From NCBI RefSeq assembly GCF_014842995.1, contig NZ_JACYXL010000001.1:311183-375182 (forward strand): a stretch of DNA of 64,000 nucleotides, read 5' to 3'. The notes beneath the pieces are model-generated. The model ran no database searches. It was not told where the DNA came from and was given only the letters and a program-made list of their open reading frames with translations. The translations under genes and the position numbers were made by a program. The stretch is from Rhodanobacter sp. 7MK24 (GTDB taxonomy: Bacteria > Pseudomonadota > Gammaproteobacteria > Xanthomonadales > Rhodanobacteraceae). This document shows, piece after piece, positions 1 to 8,828 of the stretch (its first letter is position 1; every line of letters begins with the position of its first letter).

Positions 1-2
1 TG

Positions 3-1220
3 TTCCAAGTCAATTTCAGCCATATCCGGCTGCTGCGCTTTGCCGGATTGTTCACCTATCTCTGCGTGGGTACGCCGTTGCTCACGCATTGGGCGACCGA
101 TCGCCTGAACCTGCTGCACCGTTCGGATTTCGCCTTGCTGTTATGGTCGATCTGCTACCTGGTGTTCGGCGTGCTGTATTGGGCGGTGACCTACGACCTC
201 GGCTCGCGGCGCCACCTCGGCCTGCGCCTGTTTGGTCTGATGCTGATGACGCTGGCGTCGCTGGCGATCGGCTGGTACAGCCACAGCGGCCTCACCGCGA
301 TGTTTCTGGCGTTGATGGCGATGGTGCTGCCATGGCTGCTGCCGTTCTGGCTGGGCGTGCTGTGCATGGTGCTGCAGAACGCCTGCCTGGTGGCGGTGTT
401 TTCGCGCTTTCCGGAATTCCCCTCGCTGGCGCTGGCCTTCCTGCAGACCATCATCTACCTGGGCATCTGCGCGCTGGCCTTCGTCGCATCGGTGGTGGCG
501 AGCCAGCAGACCGACGAACGCGAGGCCTTGCGCCGGCTCAATTCCGAGCTGCGCGCCACCCGCGCGCTGCTGGCCGAATCCAGCCGGCTGGCCGAGCGCA
601 TGCGCATCGCGCGCGAGCTGCACGACCTGATCGGCCACCATCTCACCGCGTTGAGCTTGAACCTCGAGGTGGCCAGCCACGTCTGCAACGAGGATGCCGT
701 CGGGCACGTGCGCAAGGCGCAGGCCACCGCCAAACACTTGCTGGCCGACGTGCGCGAGGCGGTGAGCGAACTGCGCCAGGACGACGCGATCGACCTCACC
801 CAGGCGTTGCGCAGTCTCACCGAAGGCGTGCCGGGGCTGAATGTGCAGGTGTCGATGCCGCCGCGCTTCAGCGTGGAGGATCCGCGTCGGGCGCAGGTGT
901 TGCTGCGTTGCGCGCAGGAAATCATCACCAACGCCGCCAAACACTCCAGCGCGCGCAACCTGTGGTTGACCTTCGCCTACGCCGGGCCCAGCCTGCTGGG
1001 CCTGCATGCGCGCGACGACGGCCGCGGCGCCACCCGCCCGGCGGCGGGCAATGGCCTCTCAGGCATGCGCGAGCGGCTGGCCGAATTCGGCGGCAGCCTG
1101 GCGCTGGAAACCGCGCCGGGCGAGGGTTTCGCGCTTACCGTGCGATTGCCGCTGGGCGAGCAGCCGGAGCTGGCCCATGCGCCGTCGCGCGGTGTGCCGC
1201 CAGCGTTGAGCATGCCGTAA
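3..1220 (+). CDS. Sensor histidine kinase, NarL/DesK type (5' truncated by window edge)
   Basis: The reading frame is open to the left edge, so the true start lies outside the window. The N-terminal part holds several hydrophobic segments (a membrane sensor of about five helices). Next comes a short coiled linker and a HisKA_3 phosphoacceptor motif, ARELHDLIGHHLTAL, with the His in ELHD. The C-terminal HATPase_c domain shows the DDGRG and NGLSGMRERL boxes. It autophosphorylates and passes phosphate to a response regulator, evidently the NarL/LuxR-type regulator that follows 121 bases downstream. The signal sensed cannot be told from the sequence. The HisKA_3 plus small HATPase layout with a hydrophobic N-terminus resembles DesK-like kinases that watch the membrane state. 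Confidence 0.9.
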   Translation, partial: FQVNFSHIRLLRFAGLFTYLCVGTPLLTHWATDRLNLLHRSDFALLLWSICYLVFGVLYWAVTYDLGSRRHLGLRLFGLMLMTLASLAIGWYSHSGLTAMFLALMAMVLPWLLPFWLGVLCMVLQNACLVAVFSRFPEFPSLALAFLQTIIYLGICALAFVASVVASQQTDEREALRRLNSELRATRALLAESSRLAERMRIARELHDLIGHHLTALSLNLEVASHVCNEDAVGHVRKAQATAKHLLADVREAVSELRQDDAIDLTQALRSLTEGVPGLNVQVSMPPRFSVEDPRRAQVLLRCAQEIITNAAKHSSARNLWLTFAYAGPSLLGLHARDDGRGATRPAAGNGLSGMRERLAEFGGSLALETAPGEGFALTVRLPLGEQPELAHAPSRGVPPALSMP

Positions 1221-1341
1221 TGTGCGTTTTGCCGATGTGCCGCCCGCCCGGGCCATGCCAGAATGGCTCGGTTCGGATTCCACCTTGTTTCCCCTGTCGT
1301 GTGCCGGTTCGCCGCAACGACGACCGCTTCGAGGGTACGCG

Positions 1342-1983
1342 ATGATTTCCGTCTGTCTCGTCGACGACCAGAACCTGGTACGCCAAGGCGTGCGCTCGCT
1401 GCTCGACCTGGCGCAGGACATCCGTGTGGTGGCCGAATGCGCCGACGGCGCGCAGGCGGTGGTGGACATCCCGCGGGTGAAGCCCGACGTGGTGTTGCTC
1501 GATCTGCGCATGCCCAACATGAGCGGGCTGGAGGTGCTGCAGGCGTTGTCCGCGCGCAACGAGTTGCCGCCCACCATCATCCTTACCACCTTCGACGACG
1601 ATCAGTTGGTGCTGCAGGGTCTGAAGGCCGGCGCGCGCGGCTATCTGCTGAAAGACGTCTCGCTGGAGCAACTAGTGGAGGCGGTGCGTACCGTGGCTGC
1701 CGGCGGTTCGCTGGTGGCGCCGATGGTTACCCAGCGCCTGCTGGCCGGCGTGGGTCGTATGCAGAACCAGTTCACCAGCCTGGAGCAGCCCGATCCGTTG
1801 ACCGAGCGCGAGACGGAGATCCTGCGCCTGCTCTCCGGCGGCTACTCCAACAAGGAGATCGCCAACTCGCTCAAGGTGGCCGAGGGCACGGTGAAGAACC
1901 ACGTCTCCAATATCCTTTCCAAGCTCGGCGTGCGCGACCGTACACGCGCCGTGCTCAAGGCGCTGGAGCTTGGCATCGTCTGA
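1342..1983 (+). CDS. LuxR/NarL-family response regulator
   Basis: This 213-residue protein has an N-terminal receiver domain with the acidic pair D8-D9, phosphoacceptor D54 (in LLDLRMPNMSG) and the switch residues T and K (ILTTFDD, LLKD). A C-terminal GerE helix-turn-helix follows (LTERETEILRLL, GTVKNHVSNIL). The frame is open further upstream, but the ATG at 1342 follows a GAGGG ribosome site and gives the canonical receiver start, so I chose it. It is the cognate partner of the kinase just upstream. Phosphorylation should promote dimerisation and DNA binding at unknown promoters. Confidence 0.95.
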   Translation: MISVCLVDDQNLVRQGVRSLLDLAQDIRVVAECADGAQAVVDIPRVKPDVVLLDLRMPNMSGLEVLQALSARNELPPTIILTTFDDDQLVLQGLKAGARGYLLKDVSLEQLVEAVRTVAAGGSLVAPMVTQRLLAGVGRMQNQFTSLEQPDPLTERETEILRLLSGGYSNKEIANSLKVAEGTVKNHVSNILSKLGVRDRTRAVLKALELGIV

Positions 1984-2038
1984 GCAAGGCGGATGCGCCT
2001 CCATGCGCCGGCGGATGCTGCGCCGCGCTTGCCAGGTG

Positions 2039-2055
2039 AGGGGCGCCGCGCCCCT
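2039..2055 (+). terminator. Weak hairpin after the response regulator
   Basis: AGGGGCG pairs with CGCCCCT over a 3-base loop, 56 bases after the regulator stop. A TTTT run follows only about 13 bases later, so rho-independent function is doubtful. The rest of 1984-2249 shows no gene. Confidence 0.3.
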
Positions 2056-2249
2056 TGCTGCAAGGCTTTTATGGCCGTCTAGGCGGCTTGCGGGAACCCG
2101 ATAGCGTTCCTGCGCCTGAACAAGTAACATCCAAGCCTTCGGCGCTTGCCGACCCCCGCCATCATCCCTGCGGACGAGCTGCCGTCTGGTTCACGCGATG
2201 GCTGGGGCCATACCTGAGTATCGCGTAACAAACGCTCGGAGACCCTGTA

Positions 2250-3605
2250 ATGATGCGTGTTCGTGTTCTTGAATTCCTGGCGGCGTGCGCCATCGTCGTC
2301 GGTATCGGCGTGGTTGCCGCGGTGGTGATGCCTGGCAGTGGCCATATCGAGCGTTCGTTGGTGGTTGGCAAGGACATGCGCCAGGTCTATGACGTGGTGG
2401 ACAACCTCCGCCGCCTGCCCGAGTTCTCGGTGCTGACCTCGCGCGATCCGCAGATCAAGTACACCTATTCCGGCAAGGCCTTCGGCCCCGGCGCCGAGGT
2501 GAGCTGGGCCAGCGGCGAACCCGCCATCGGCAACGGCTCGCTGACCATCGACAGTGCCACCCCGGACTTCAACAAGGTCGACGGCACCGCCAAGACCGCG
2601 CAGGTCGTGTGGGACATCGACAACGGCTGGAAGGGCTACGACAAGACCTTCACCTTCGCGCTGGAGCGCCAGGGCAACCGCAACCAGCTCACCAACATCA
2701 CCTGGTCGTACGACGTGAAGTACGGCTGGAACCTGGTGAACCGCTTCGCCAACCTGTACATCCACGGCGATCCCGATTCCTTCATCGAGTTCGGCCTGAA
2801 CAACCTGCAGAACGTGCTGGCCGCGGTGCCGAACGTCAGCTATGGCGACCTGGTCCCATACATCCGCCAGACCGAACAGGCACCGGTGCTGCTGGTGTCG
2901 ACTTCGATCCAGCGCAAGGACGGCATCGACGGCCTGAACGACACCATCAACAAGTCGGTGGCGCAGATCCTGGCTACGGCGAAGAAGCTGGGCGTGAACG
3001 TCACGGGCCCGCGCATTATCTTCACCACCAACTACGGCGACACCACGTACACCTTCGACGTGGCGATGCCGATCGATTCGAGCAGCGTCAACGTCAATGG
3101 CCAGGCCCAGCAGCTCACTGCGCCGACCACGCCGGCGCTGGACCCCAATGCACCGGCCGACGCCAGCACTGCCGCCGCCCCGGCTGCTCCCGCGCTGAAC
3201 CCCGGCGACCACGACAAGTACGGCCGCCTCGTGGTGGACGGCGACGTGCGCGCCACGCTGGCATTCGGCGGCGCCGCGCTGGAAGGCGTGTGGAACGGCA
3301 CCGCCGCCGGCGTGCCGCAGACGCGCGACGAGCTGAAGGCCTATGCGCTGACCCACGGCTACAAGTACGACGACGTGCTGAACCGCAGCTACGACATCCT
3401 CGCCAAGCCCGAGGTGAAGGACGCGCAGGGCAACATCACCAGCTACGCCGAGTTCGACGTGTACCTGCCGCTCAGCAATGCGCCGGACCAGACCCCGGAG
3501 CAGGCCGCCGGCATGAAGCAGCCGACGCTGGACGTGGCTCCGGCCAGCGCGGGTACCGCGCCGACGCCTGCGGGTACCGCCGCGGCCCCCGCTGCCAGCA
3601 ACTGA
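2250..3605 (+). CDS. SRPBCC-fold (polyketide cyclase-like) exported protein
   Basis: This 451-residue protein begins with an uncleaved or cleavable hydrophobic segment (residues 6-27). It continues with a START/SRPBCC-like region ('HIERSLVVGKDMRQVYDVVDNLRRLPEFS'-type opening, described here only in part), followed by a longer C-terminal half. An Ala/Pro-rich linker (about residues 290-315) and an Ala/Pro/Thr-rich tail suggest a flexible periplasmic protein. The start ATG at 2250 has GGAGA seven bases upstream. Family members usually bind hydrophobic ligands, but no ligand or reaction can be assigned. It stands alone and ends in a strong terminator. Confidence 0.7.
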   Translation: MMRVRVLEFLAACAIVVGIGVVAAVVMPGSGHIERSLVVGKDMRQVYDVVDNLRRLPEFSVLTSRDPQIKYTYSGKAFGPGAEVSWASGEPAIGNGSLTIDSATPDFNKVDGTAKTAQVVWDIDNGWKGYDKTFTFALERQGNRNQLTNITWSYDVKYGWNLVNRFANLYIHGDPDSFIEFGLNNLQNVLAAVPNVSYGDLVPYIRQTEQAPVLLVSTSIQRKDGIDGLNDTINKSVAQILATAKKLGVNVTGPRIIFTTNYGDTTYTFDVAMPIDSSSVNVNGQAQQLTAPTTPALDPNAPADASTAAAPAAPALNPGDHDKYGRLVVDGDVRATLAFGGAALEGVWNGTAAGVPQTRDELKAYALTHGYKYDDVLNRSYDILAKPEVKDAQGNITSYAEFDVYLPLSNAPDQTPEQAAGMKQPTLDVAPASAGTAPTPAGTAAAPAASN

Positions 3606-3626
3606 TCCACGGTTGCCGTTCCATCG

Positions 3627-3655
3627 AAAGGCCCTTCTCCGGAAGGGCCTTTTCT
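3627..3655 (+). terminator. Rho-independent terminator
   Basis: The stem AAAGGCCCTTC / GAAGGGCCTTT with a TCCG loop is followed by TTTTC. It lies 22 bases after the SRPBCC gene. Confidence 0.9.
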
Positions 3656-3799
3656 ATTGCGCGTCACCTGTATGCGATCCTTGGCATCAAGCAGCGGACA
3701 AAAGGACGGTCCTGCCGTTTTATGTCCGTACCCATGCCTGCGAAGGAACCTTCCGGCCTTCATGCGGTACATTGCGTTGATATCTCCGCGCGCCCATCC

Positions 3800-4735
3800 A
3801 TGATCGAAACCGAACGACTCACCCGACGCTATGGCAACCTCACCGCGGTCGACGCGTTGAGCATCCGCGCCGAGCCCGGGCAAGTGCTGGGTCTGCTCGG
3901 CCCCAACGGTGCGGGCAAGTCCACGGCGATGCGCATGATCGCGGGCTTCCTCGCACCCAGCGAGGGCACCGCGCGGGTATGCGGGTACGACGTGCAGCGC
4001 GAGCCGCTGGCTGCGCGACGCGCACTGGGCTACCTGCCCGAAGGAGCGCCCAGTTATGGCGAGATGACGGTGCGCGAGTTCCTGGTATTTATCGCGCGCA
4101 TGCGCAAGCTGGGCGCCGACATGGGGCGTCGCCGTTTCGACGAGGTAGTGGGCTGGCTGCAACTGGAGGACGTGCTGGAGACCAGCATCGACACGCTGTC
4201 CAAGGGGCTGCGCCGGCGCGTGGGCCTGGCGCAGGCGATCCTGCACGATCCGCCGGTGCTGATGCTGGACGAACCCACCGACGGCCTCGACCCCAACCAG
4301 AAGCACACGGTGCGCCAGCTGATCGACGCGATGGCGCGCGAACGCACCATCCTGATCTCCACGCATTTGCTGGAGGAAGTGCACGCACTGTGCAACCGCG
4401 TGGTGATCCTCGCGCATGGCCGTCTGCAGGCCGATGCCACACCGGCCGAACTGGAGGCGCGTTCGCGTTACCACGGCGCGGTGTCGTTCAGTGCGCCGGG
4501 CAGTGGTGTGTCGCAGGAAATGCTGGGGCGGCTGCCGCAAGTGGCGGCGATCGAGGTGGATCCGCTGGATGGGCGCATCACCGTGTTCCCGAAGCCCGGC
4601 GTACGCATCCTCGAACCGGTGGAGCAGCTGCTGCGCGAGCAGGGGCTGGAAGTCTCCGAGATCCAGCTTGAGCGCGGCCGGTTGGACGAGGTGTTCCGCC
4701 AGATAACCACGGCGCCGAACGGAGCAGGTGCATGA
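3800..4735 (+). CDS. ABC transporter ATP-binding protein, GldA/CcmA-like
   Basis: This 311-residue ATPase has Walker A GPNGAGKST (residues 34-42), a variant signature LSKGLRRR (from residue 133, in place of LSGGQ) and Walker B with D157-E158. The frame is open far upstream. The ATG at 3800 gives the usual compact N-terminus, although no clear ribosome site precedes it. Its stop overlaps the permease start (ATGA), and a GldG-like auxiliary protein follows, so the three genes form one operon. The set matches GldA-GldF-GldG exporters, whose substrates outside gliding Bacteroidetes are unknown. It acts on the cytoplasmic face of the inner membrane. Confidence 0.9.
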   Translation: MIETERLTRRYGNLTAVDALSIRAEPGQVLGLLGPNGAGKSTAMRMIAGFLAPSEGTARVCGYDVQREPLAARRALGYLPEGAPSYGEMTVREFLVFIARMRKLGADMGRRRFDEVVGWLQLEDVLETSIDTLSKGLRRRVGLAQAILHDPPVLMLDEPTDGLDPNQKHTVRQLIDAMARERTILISTHLLEEVHALCNRVVILAHGRLQADATPAELEARSRYHGAVSFSAPGSGVSQEMLGRLPQVAAIEVDPLDGRITVFPKPGVRILEPVEQLLREQGLEVSEIQLERGRLDEVFRQITTAPNGAGA

Positions 4736-5466
4736 GCCCGGTCAGCGCGGTGATGCGGCGCGAGCTGCGCAGCTTTTTCGTGACGCCGATGGCCTGGGTG
4801 TTCCTGGTGATCTTCCTGGTGCTGGCGGGCATCCTCACGTTCTACGCGGGCGACTTCTACGAGCGTGGCCAGGCCGACCTGCAGCCGTTTTTCACCATGC
4901 ACCCGTGGCTGTACCTGATCCTGGTACCGGCGGTCACCATGCGCATGTGGGCGGAGGAGGCCAAGGGCGGCACGCTGGAGCTGTTGCTCACGCTGCCGCT
5001 GACGCTGTGGCAGGCCATGCTGGGCAAGTTCCTCGCCGCATGGCTGTTCATCGGGCTGGCGCTGGCCCTGACCTTCCCGATCTGGCTTACGGTGAACTAC
5101 CTCGGCACGCCCGACAACGGTGTGATCTTCGCGGGCTACCTCGCCAGTTGGCTGATGGCGGGCAGCTTCGTGGCGATCGGCGCCTGCCTGTCCGCGCTCA
5201 CCCGCAGCCAGGTGGTGGCCTTCGTGCTCACCGCGGTGGTTTGCGTGTTGCTGATACTGGCCGGGCAACCGCAGGTGCTGGACTTCTTCTCCGGTGCTCT
5301 TCCGCGCCGGCTAATCAATGCGTTGGCCTACCTCAGCATGCTGCGGCATTTCGAGGCGATCGCACGTGGCGTGCTGGACCTGCGTGACCTGGCCTACTTC
5401 CTGCTGAGTACGCTGGGATGGCTGGCCGCCGGTGTGCTGCTGCTCGAACTGAAACGGGTGCGCTGA
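4732..5466 (+). CDS. ABC-2 permease, GldF-like
   Basis: This 244-residue membrane protein has about six hydrophobic segments (first near residues 20-40) and the ABC-2 family gene length. It opens with the usual short cytoplasmic stretch ending VMRRELRSFFVTPMAW. The start overlaps the ATPase stop by four bases and has GGAG at 4721. It is the membrane pore of the exporter energised by the upstream ATPase. Substrate unknown. Confidence 0.9.
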   Translation: MSPVSAVMRRELRSFFVTPMAWVFLVIFLVLAGILTFYAGDFYERGQADLQPFFTMHPWLYLILVPAVTMRMWAEEAKGGTLELLLTLPLTLWQAMLGKFLAAWLFIGLALALTFPIWLTVNYLGTPDNGVIFAGYLASWLMAGSFVAIGACLSALTRSQVVAFVLTAVVCVLLILAGQPQVLDFFSGALPRRLINALAYLSMLRHFEAIARGVLDLRDLAYFLLSTLGWLAAGVLLLELKRVR

Positions 5467-5467
5467 G

Positions 5468-7387
5468 ATGCCTCGCCCACGACTGTCCAGGGCATTCACC
5501 GCGCCATGGCGCGTGAGCCGGCGCGCGGTGATCTATGTCGCGCTGGCGCTGCTGACCGTGGCCGTCGTCTCGCTGGTCGTGTCCAGCGGGCACTGGCTGC
5601 GCGCGAGACGTGTCGACCTGACCGCCGACAAGCTGTACACGCTTTCGCCCGGCACCCTGCAGATCGTCGACGGCTTGCAGCGGCCACTGCGGCTCACGCT
5701 GTACTTTTCCGAGCACGCCACCCGCGATCTGCCCGTGCTGCGCAGCTACGAGCAGCGCGTGCGCGACATGTTGCAGGAAATCGCCGCCCGTTCGCACGGC
5801 CGCGTGCAGCTTTCGGTGATCGACCCTGTGCCGTATTCCGACGACGAGGCGAGCGCCGAGGGTGCCGGCCTCACCCCGGCCAGCGGCGGCAGCAACGGCG
5901 AGCGCGTGTTCTTCGGACTTGCCGGCAGCGCGTTCCCCCCTGGCATCGATGGCGATGTGGCCGAGAGCGTGGCGCCGGAGCGCTCGCTGGCGATCGCGTT
6001 CTTCGACCCCAAGCGCGAGTCGTTCCTCGAGTACGACGTCGCCAAGCTGCTGTATGAACTGAACCAGGGCAGCAAGCCGCGCATCGGCGTCATCAGCTCG
6101 CTGCCGGTGGAGGGCAACCCGGTGCTGGGCCAACAGCCGTGGTTGGCGCTGCAGCAACTGGGACAGTTGTTCGACGTGAAAACGATCGATCCCGGCAGCC
6201 TCAAGCAGATCGGGGCCGACATCCGCGTGCTGCTGCTGATTCACCCGAAGCACCTGTCGGACGATGCGCTGTACGCCATCGACCAGTACGTGCTGCGCGG
6301 CGGCCATCTGGTGGTGTTCGTCGATCCCTACGCGGAACTCGACGATACGCAGGGCGACCCGGCCACCGCCCTCCCGCCCGACCACAGTTCCGACCTGCCG
6401 CGGCTGTTCGCGGCCTGGGGCGTGCGCTACGACCCGCACGAGGTGGTGCTGGACCGTTCGCATGCGCTCAGCATCGAGCTGGGTGGCAACAGCGTCAGCC
6501 ATCCCGCCATGCTCTGGCTGGACGCGCAGCAGCTCAATCATGACGACGTGGTCACCGCCAGCCTGCAACGGCTCGACCTCTCCACCGCCGGACATTTCGA
6601 TCTTGCGCCGAACGCGAACACGCGGCTGATTCCTCTGCTGCAGAGCAGTAACGATGCGGAGGAAGTGCCGGTGCAGCGCGTGCTGCAGGCAGGCGACAAT
6701 CCCTCGTTGCTGTTGCAGGACTACAAGCCTGACAACATCAACTACGTGTTTGCCGCGCGTTTGCGCGGTAGCTTTGCCAGTGCCTTTCCGGAGCGCGCGA
6801 AGCAGCCGGGTCACCTGGCGCAATCCGCAGCGGGCGACGAAGTGATCCTGGTCGCCGACACCGACCTGCTCAGCGATCGCCTGTGGGTGGAACCGCAGGC
6901 CATCCTGGGCCAGACCATGATGCGGCCGTTCGCCAACAACGGCGATTTCCTCGGCAACCTGGTCGACAATCTCAGCGGCTCCTCGGCGCTGCTCTCCATC
7001 CGTGGGCGTTCCACCTCGCAGCGGGCTTTCACGCGCGTGGATGCGTTGCGCAACGTGGCCGACCAGAAGTTCCTGCAGAAGGAACAGGAGCTGGAGCGCG
7101 AGCTGGCCGAGACGCGGCAGCGGCTGGAGGAACTGCAACCCGGCAAGAGCGGCGCCCATGCCGGCAGCGTCGGCGCCGAGCAGCGGCAGGAGATCGAGCA
7201 GTTCCGCCAACGCCAGCTGGCGATCAACAAGGAACTGCGCGACGTGCAGCACCAGCTCAACGCCGAGATCGATGCGTTGGGCGTGCGCCTGAAGGTCATC
7301 AACATCGTGCTGGTGCCCGTACTGGTGGCCCTGCTGGGGCTGCTCTACGGCTGGCGCCGGACGCGCCGCAATCGACAGCGCAGGTGA
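5468..7387 (+). CDS. GldG-like ABC-type auxiliary protein
   Basis: This 639-residue protein has one N-terminal TM helix (about residues 20-42), a long periplasmic region starting with the family opening LTADKLYTLSPGT, a coiled coil (about residues 535-600) and a C-terminal TM helix (about 608-628) with a basic tail. This is the DUF4350/GldG-type layout found beside GldA/GldF transporters. It starts one base after the permease stop, so it belongs to the same operon. It probably assembles with the permease as the extracytoplasmic part of the exporter. The transported substrate is unknown. Confidence 0.85.
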   Translation: MPRPRLSRAFTAPWRVSRRAVIYVALALLTVAVVSLVVSSGHWLRARRVDLTADKLYTLSPGTLQIVDGLQRPLRLTLYFSEHATRDLPVLRSYEQRVRDMLQEIAARSHGRVQLSVIDPVPYSDDEASAEGAGLTPASGGSNGERVFFGLAGSAFPPGIDGDVAESVAPERSLAIAFFDPKRESFLEYDVAKLLYELNQGSKPRIGVISSLPVEGNPVLGQQPWLALQQLGQLFDVKTIDPGSLKQIGADIRVLLLIHPKHLSDDALYAIDQYVLRGGHLVVFVDPYAELDDTQGDPATALPPDHSSDLPRLFAAWGVRYDPHEVVLDRSHALSIELGGNSVSHPAMLWLDAQQLNHDDVVTASLQRLDLSTAGHFDLAPNANTRLIPLLQSSNDAEEVPVQRVLQAGDNPSLLLQDYKPDNINYVFAARLRGSFASAFPERAKQPGHLAQSAAGDEVILVADTDLLSDRLWVEPQAILGQTMMRPFANNGDFLGNLVDNLSGSSALLSIRGRSTSQRAFTRVDALRNVADQKFLQKEQELERELAETRQRLEELQPGKSGAHAGSVGAEQRQEIEQFRQRQLAINKELRDVQHQLNAEIDALGVRLKVINIVLVPVLVALLGLLYGWRRTRRNRQRR

Positions 7388-7454
7388 TGGTAACGGCGGC
7401 TCAGGCGGCGAACCGCCGCAAGGCGCGTGTCATGGCCAGGGCTAGACTAGGCTG

Positions 7455-8306
7455 ATGGCGACCTTGCTCAAATGGATCGTGCCGTGGGAATTCTCGTGGG
7501 TGTTCCTCGTGAGTTTCCTTGTGGTCGCGTGCCTGTACTGGCGAGGCACCCGGTGCATCCATGTGGGCATCGGCCGGCGCGTGGCGTTCTGGACCGGCAT
7601 GGCGATCATCTGGCTCACGCTGCAGACCTACCTCGATTTCTATGCCGAGCACGAATTTCTCGTGCACCGCCTGCAGCAGCTGCTGCTGCATCACCTGGCG
7701 CCACTGCTGATCTGTGCCTCGTACCCGGCCGGTGTGTTGCGTGCAGGCTTGCCATTGCGCTGGCGGCTGCGCTGGTTGAAGCCGTTGCGGCATTCGTGGC
7801 CGTGGCGTGCCGTCAGCGGCGTGCTGTTCCAGCCCGTGCTGGCGTCGCTGCTGTTCGTGTTCTTCGTGCTGGTCTGGCTGGTGCCGTCGATGCAGACGCT
7901 GGCCATGCTGGACTGGCGCGTCTATCGCTTCATGAACTGGACGATGCTGCTCAGCGGCTTCATCTACTGGTCGTTGATCCTCGACCATCGCCCGCATCCG
8001 CCGGGACGCATGGGCGCAGGCCTGCGCGTGCTGTCGCCGGGCATCACGATGGCGCCGCAGATCCTGGCTGGCGCCATCGTCACGTTCTCGCGCAGCGACC
8101 TTTATCCCATCTTCGAGATCTGCGGCCGCGCCTTCACCTTCAACGTGCTCACCGGACAGATGGTCGGTGGCGTGATCACCTGGGTGCCGGCGGCGCTGCT
8201 GGAGTCCATCGGCGCGCTGCTGGCGCTGCGGCAGTGGCTGCGCCTGTCGCGCAGCGGGCGCTTGCCGCGCAAAACCTGGCCGGCACGCACGGCAGCGGTG
8301 TCGTAG
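7455..8306 (+). CDS. ctaG: Cytochrome c oxidase assembly protein, CtaG (caa3 type)
   Basis: This 283-residue multi-helix membrane protein has about seven TM segments and conserved His/metal-like positions (YAEHEFLVHRLQQLLLHHLAP). It matches the CtaG_caa3 family, which is unrelated to Cox11, and is thought to help deliver copper to the Cu sites of heme-copper oxidases. The next two genes, convergent on the other strand, are a PCuAC chaperone and a Sco1-like protein, which supports a copper-delivery role. The stop codon TAG is the first part of an interspersed palindromic repeat. Confidence 0.88.
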   Translation: MATLLKWIVPWEFSWVFLVSFLVVACLYWRGTRCIHVGIGRRVAFWTGMAIIWLTLQTYLDFYAEHEFLVHRLQQLLLHHLAPLLICASYPAGVLRAGLPLRWRLRWLKPLRHSWPWRAVSGVLFQPVLASLLFVFFVLVWLVPSMQTLAMLDWRVYRFMNWTMLLSGFIYWSLILDHRPHPPGRMGAGLRVLSPGITMAPQILAGAIVTFSRSDLYPIFEICGRAFTFNVLTGQMVGGVITWVPAALLESIGALLALRQWLRLSRSGRLPRKTWPARTAAVS

Positions 8307-8378
8307 GAGCGCACCCTGTGCGCCGTTGCCTTACGCCTCGATCGAAGTGCAAGGCAATCGCGCACAGGGTGCGCTCCA
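8304..8378. repeat. Interspersed palindromic repeat (REP-like)
   Basis: GGAGCGCACCCTGTGCGC (8306-8323) is repeated in perfect inverse at 8360-8377. A second inner pair, TTGCCTT (8326-8332) and AAGGCAA (8351-8357), makes a long cruciform. It sits between convergent ctaG and the PCuAC gene, so it may also serve as a two-way terminator. The motif is of a type recalled as dispersed in pseudomonad and xanthomonad genomes. Confidence 0.85.
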
Positions 8379-8384
8379 ACCGGG

Positions 8385-8828
8385 TTAACCTTGATCGCCC
8401 AGCGCGCCTGCCGGCCGTGCGATGAAATCCACCGGCAGCGTGACGCCGTTGTCGAACTTCAGCGTGATGCGCACCGTGTCGCCGGGCTGCACCGGGTGCC
8501 TGGCGTCCATCAGCATCAGGTGATAGCCGCCGGGTGCGAGCGCCTGGGTGCCATGGGCGGGAATTGGCAGCGCGTCGACCATCGCCATGCGGCTGCTGCC
8601 GCCGGACTGCGTACTCCGGTGCAGCATCGCCATGCCGTAGTCGGGTGTGCTTGCCCCGGTCAGGGCGACGGGCTTGTCGCCGTCGTTGCGCAGCACGACA
8701 TAGGCGCCGGCCGGCAGTGCGCCGGGCAGCACGCGAATCCATGCGTGGCTGGCGCTGATGCGGGTGGTGTCTGCATGCACGAGACCCGCGCCGAGCAAGC
8801 CGACCAGCAGCAAAGCAATGCGCTTCAT
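8385..8828 (-). CDS. Periplasmic copper chaperone PCu(A)C
   Basis: This 147-residue protein has a signal peptide (about residues 1-19, ending VHA). It carries the complete PCuAC copper motif H-x10-M-x21-H-x-M, seen as LHRSTQ...RM...YHLM. Such proteins carry Cu(I) in the periplasm and donate it to the CuA site of cytochrome oxidase, with Sco. The start overlaps the Sco-like stop (ATGA), so the pair is translationally coupled, Sco first. Confidence 0.93.
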   Translation of the reverse strand: MKRIALLLVGLLGAGLVHADTTRISASHAWIRVLPGALPAGAYVVLRNDGDKPVALTGASTPDYGMAMLHRSTQSGGSSRMAMVDALPIPAHGTQALAPGGYHLMLMDARHPVQPGDTVRITLKFDNGVTLPVDFIARPAGALGDQG

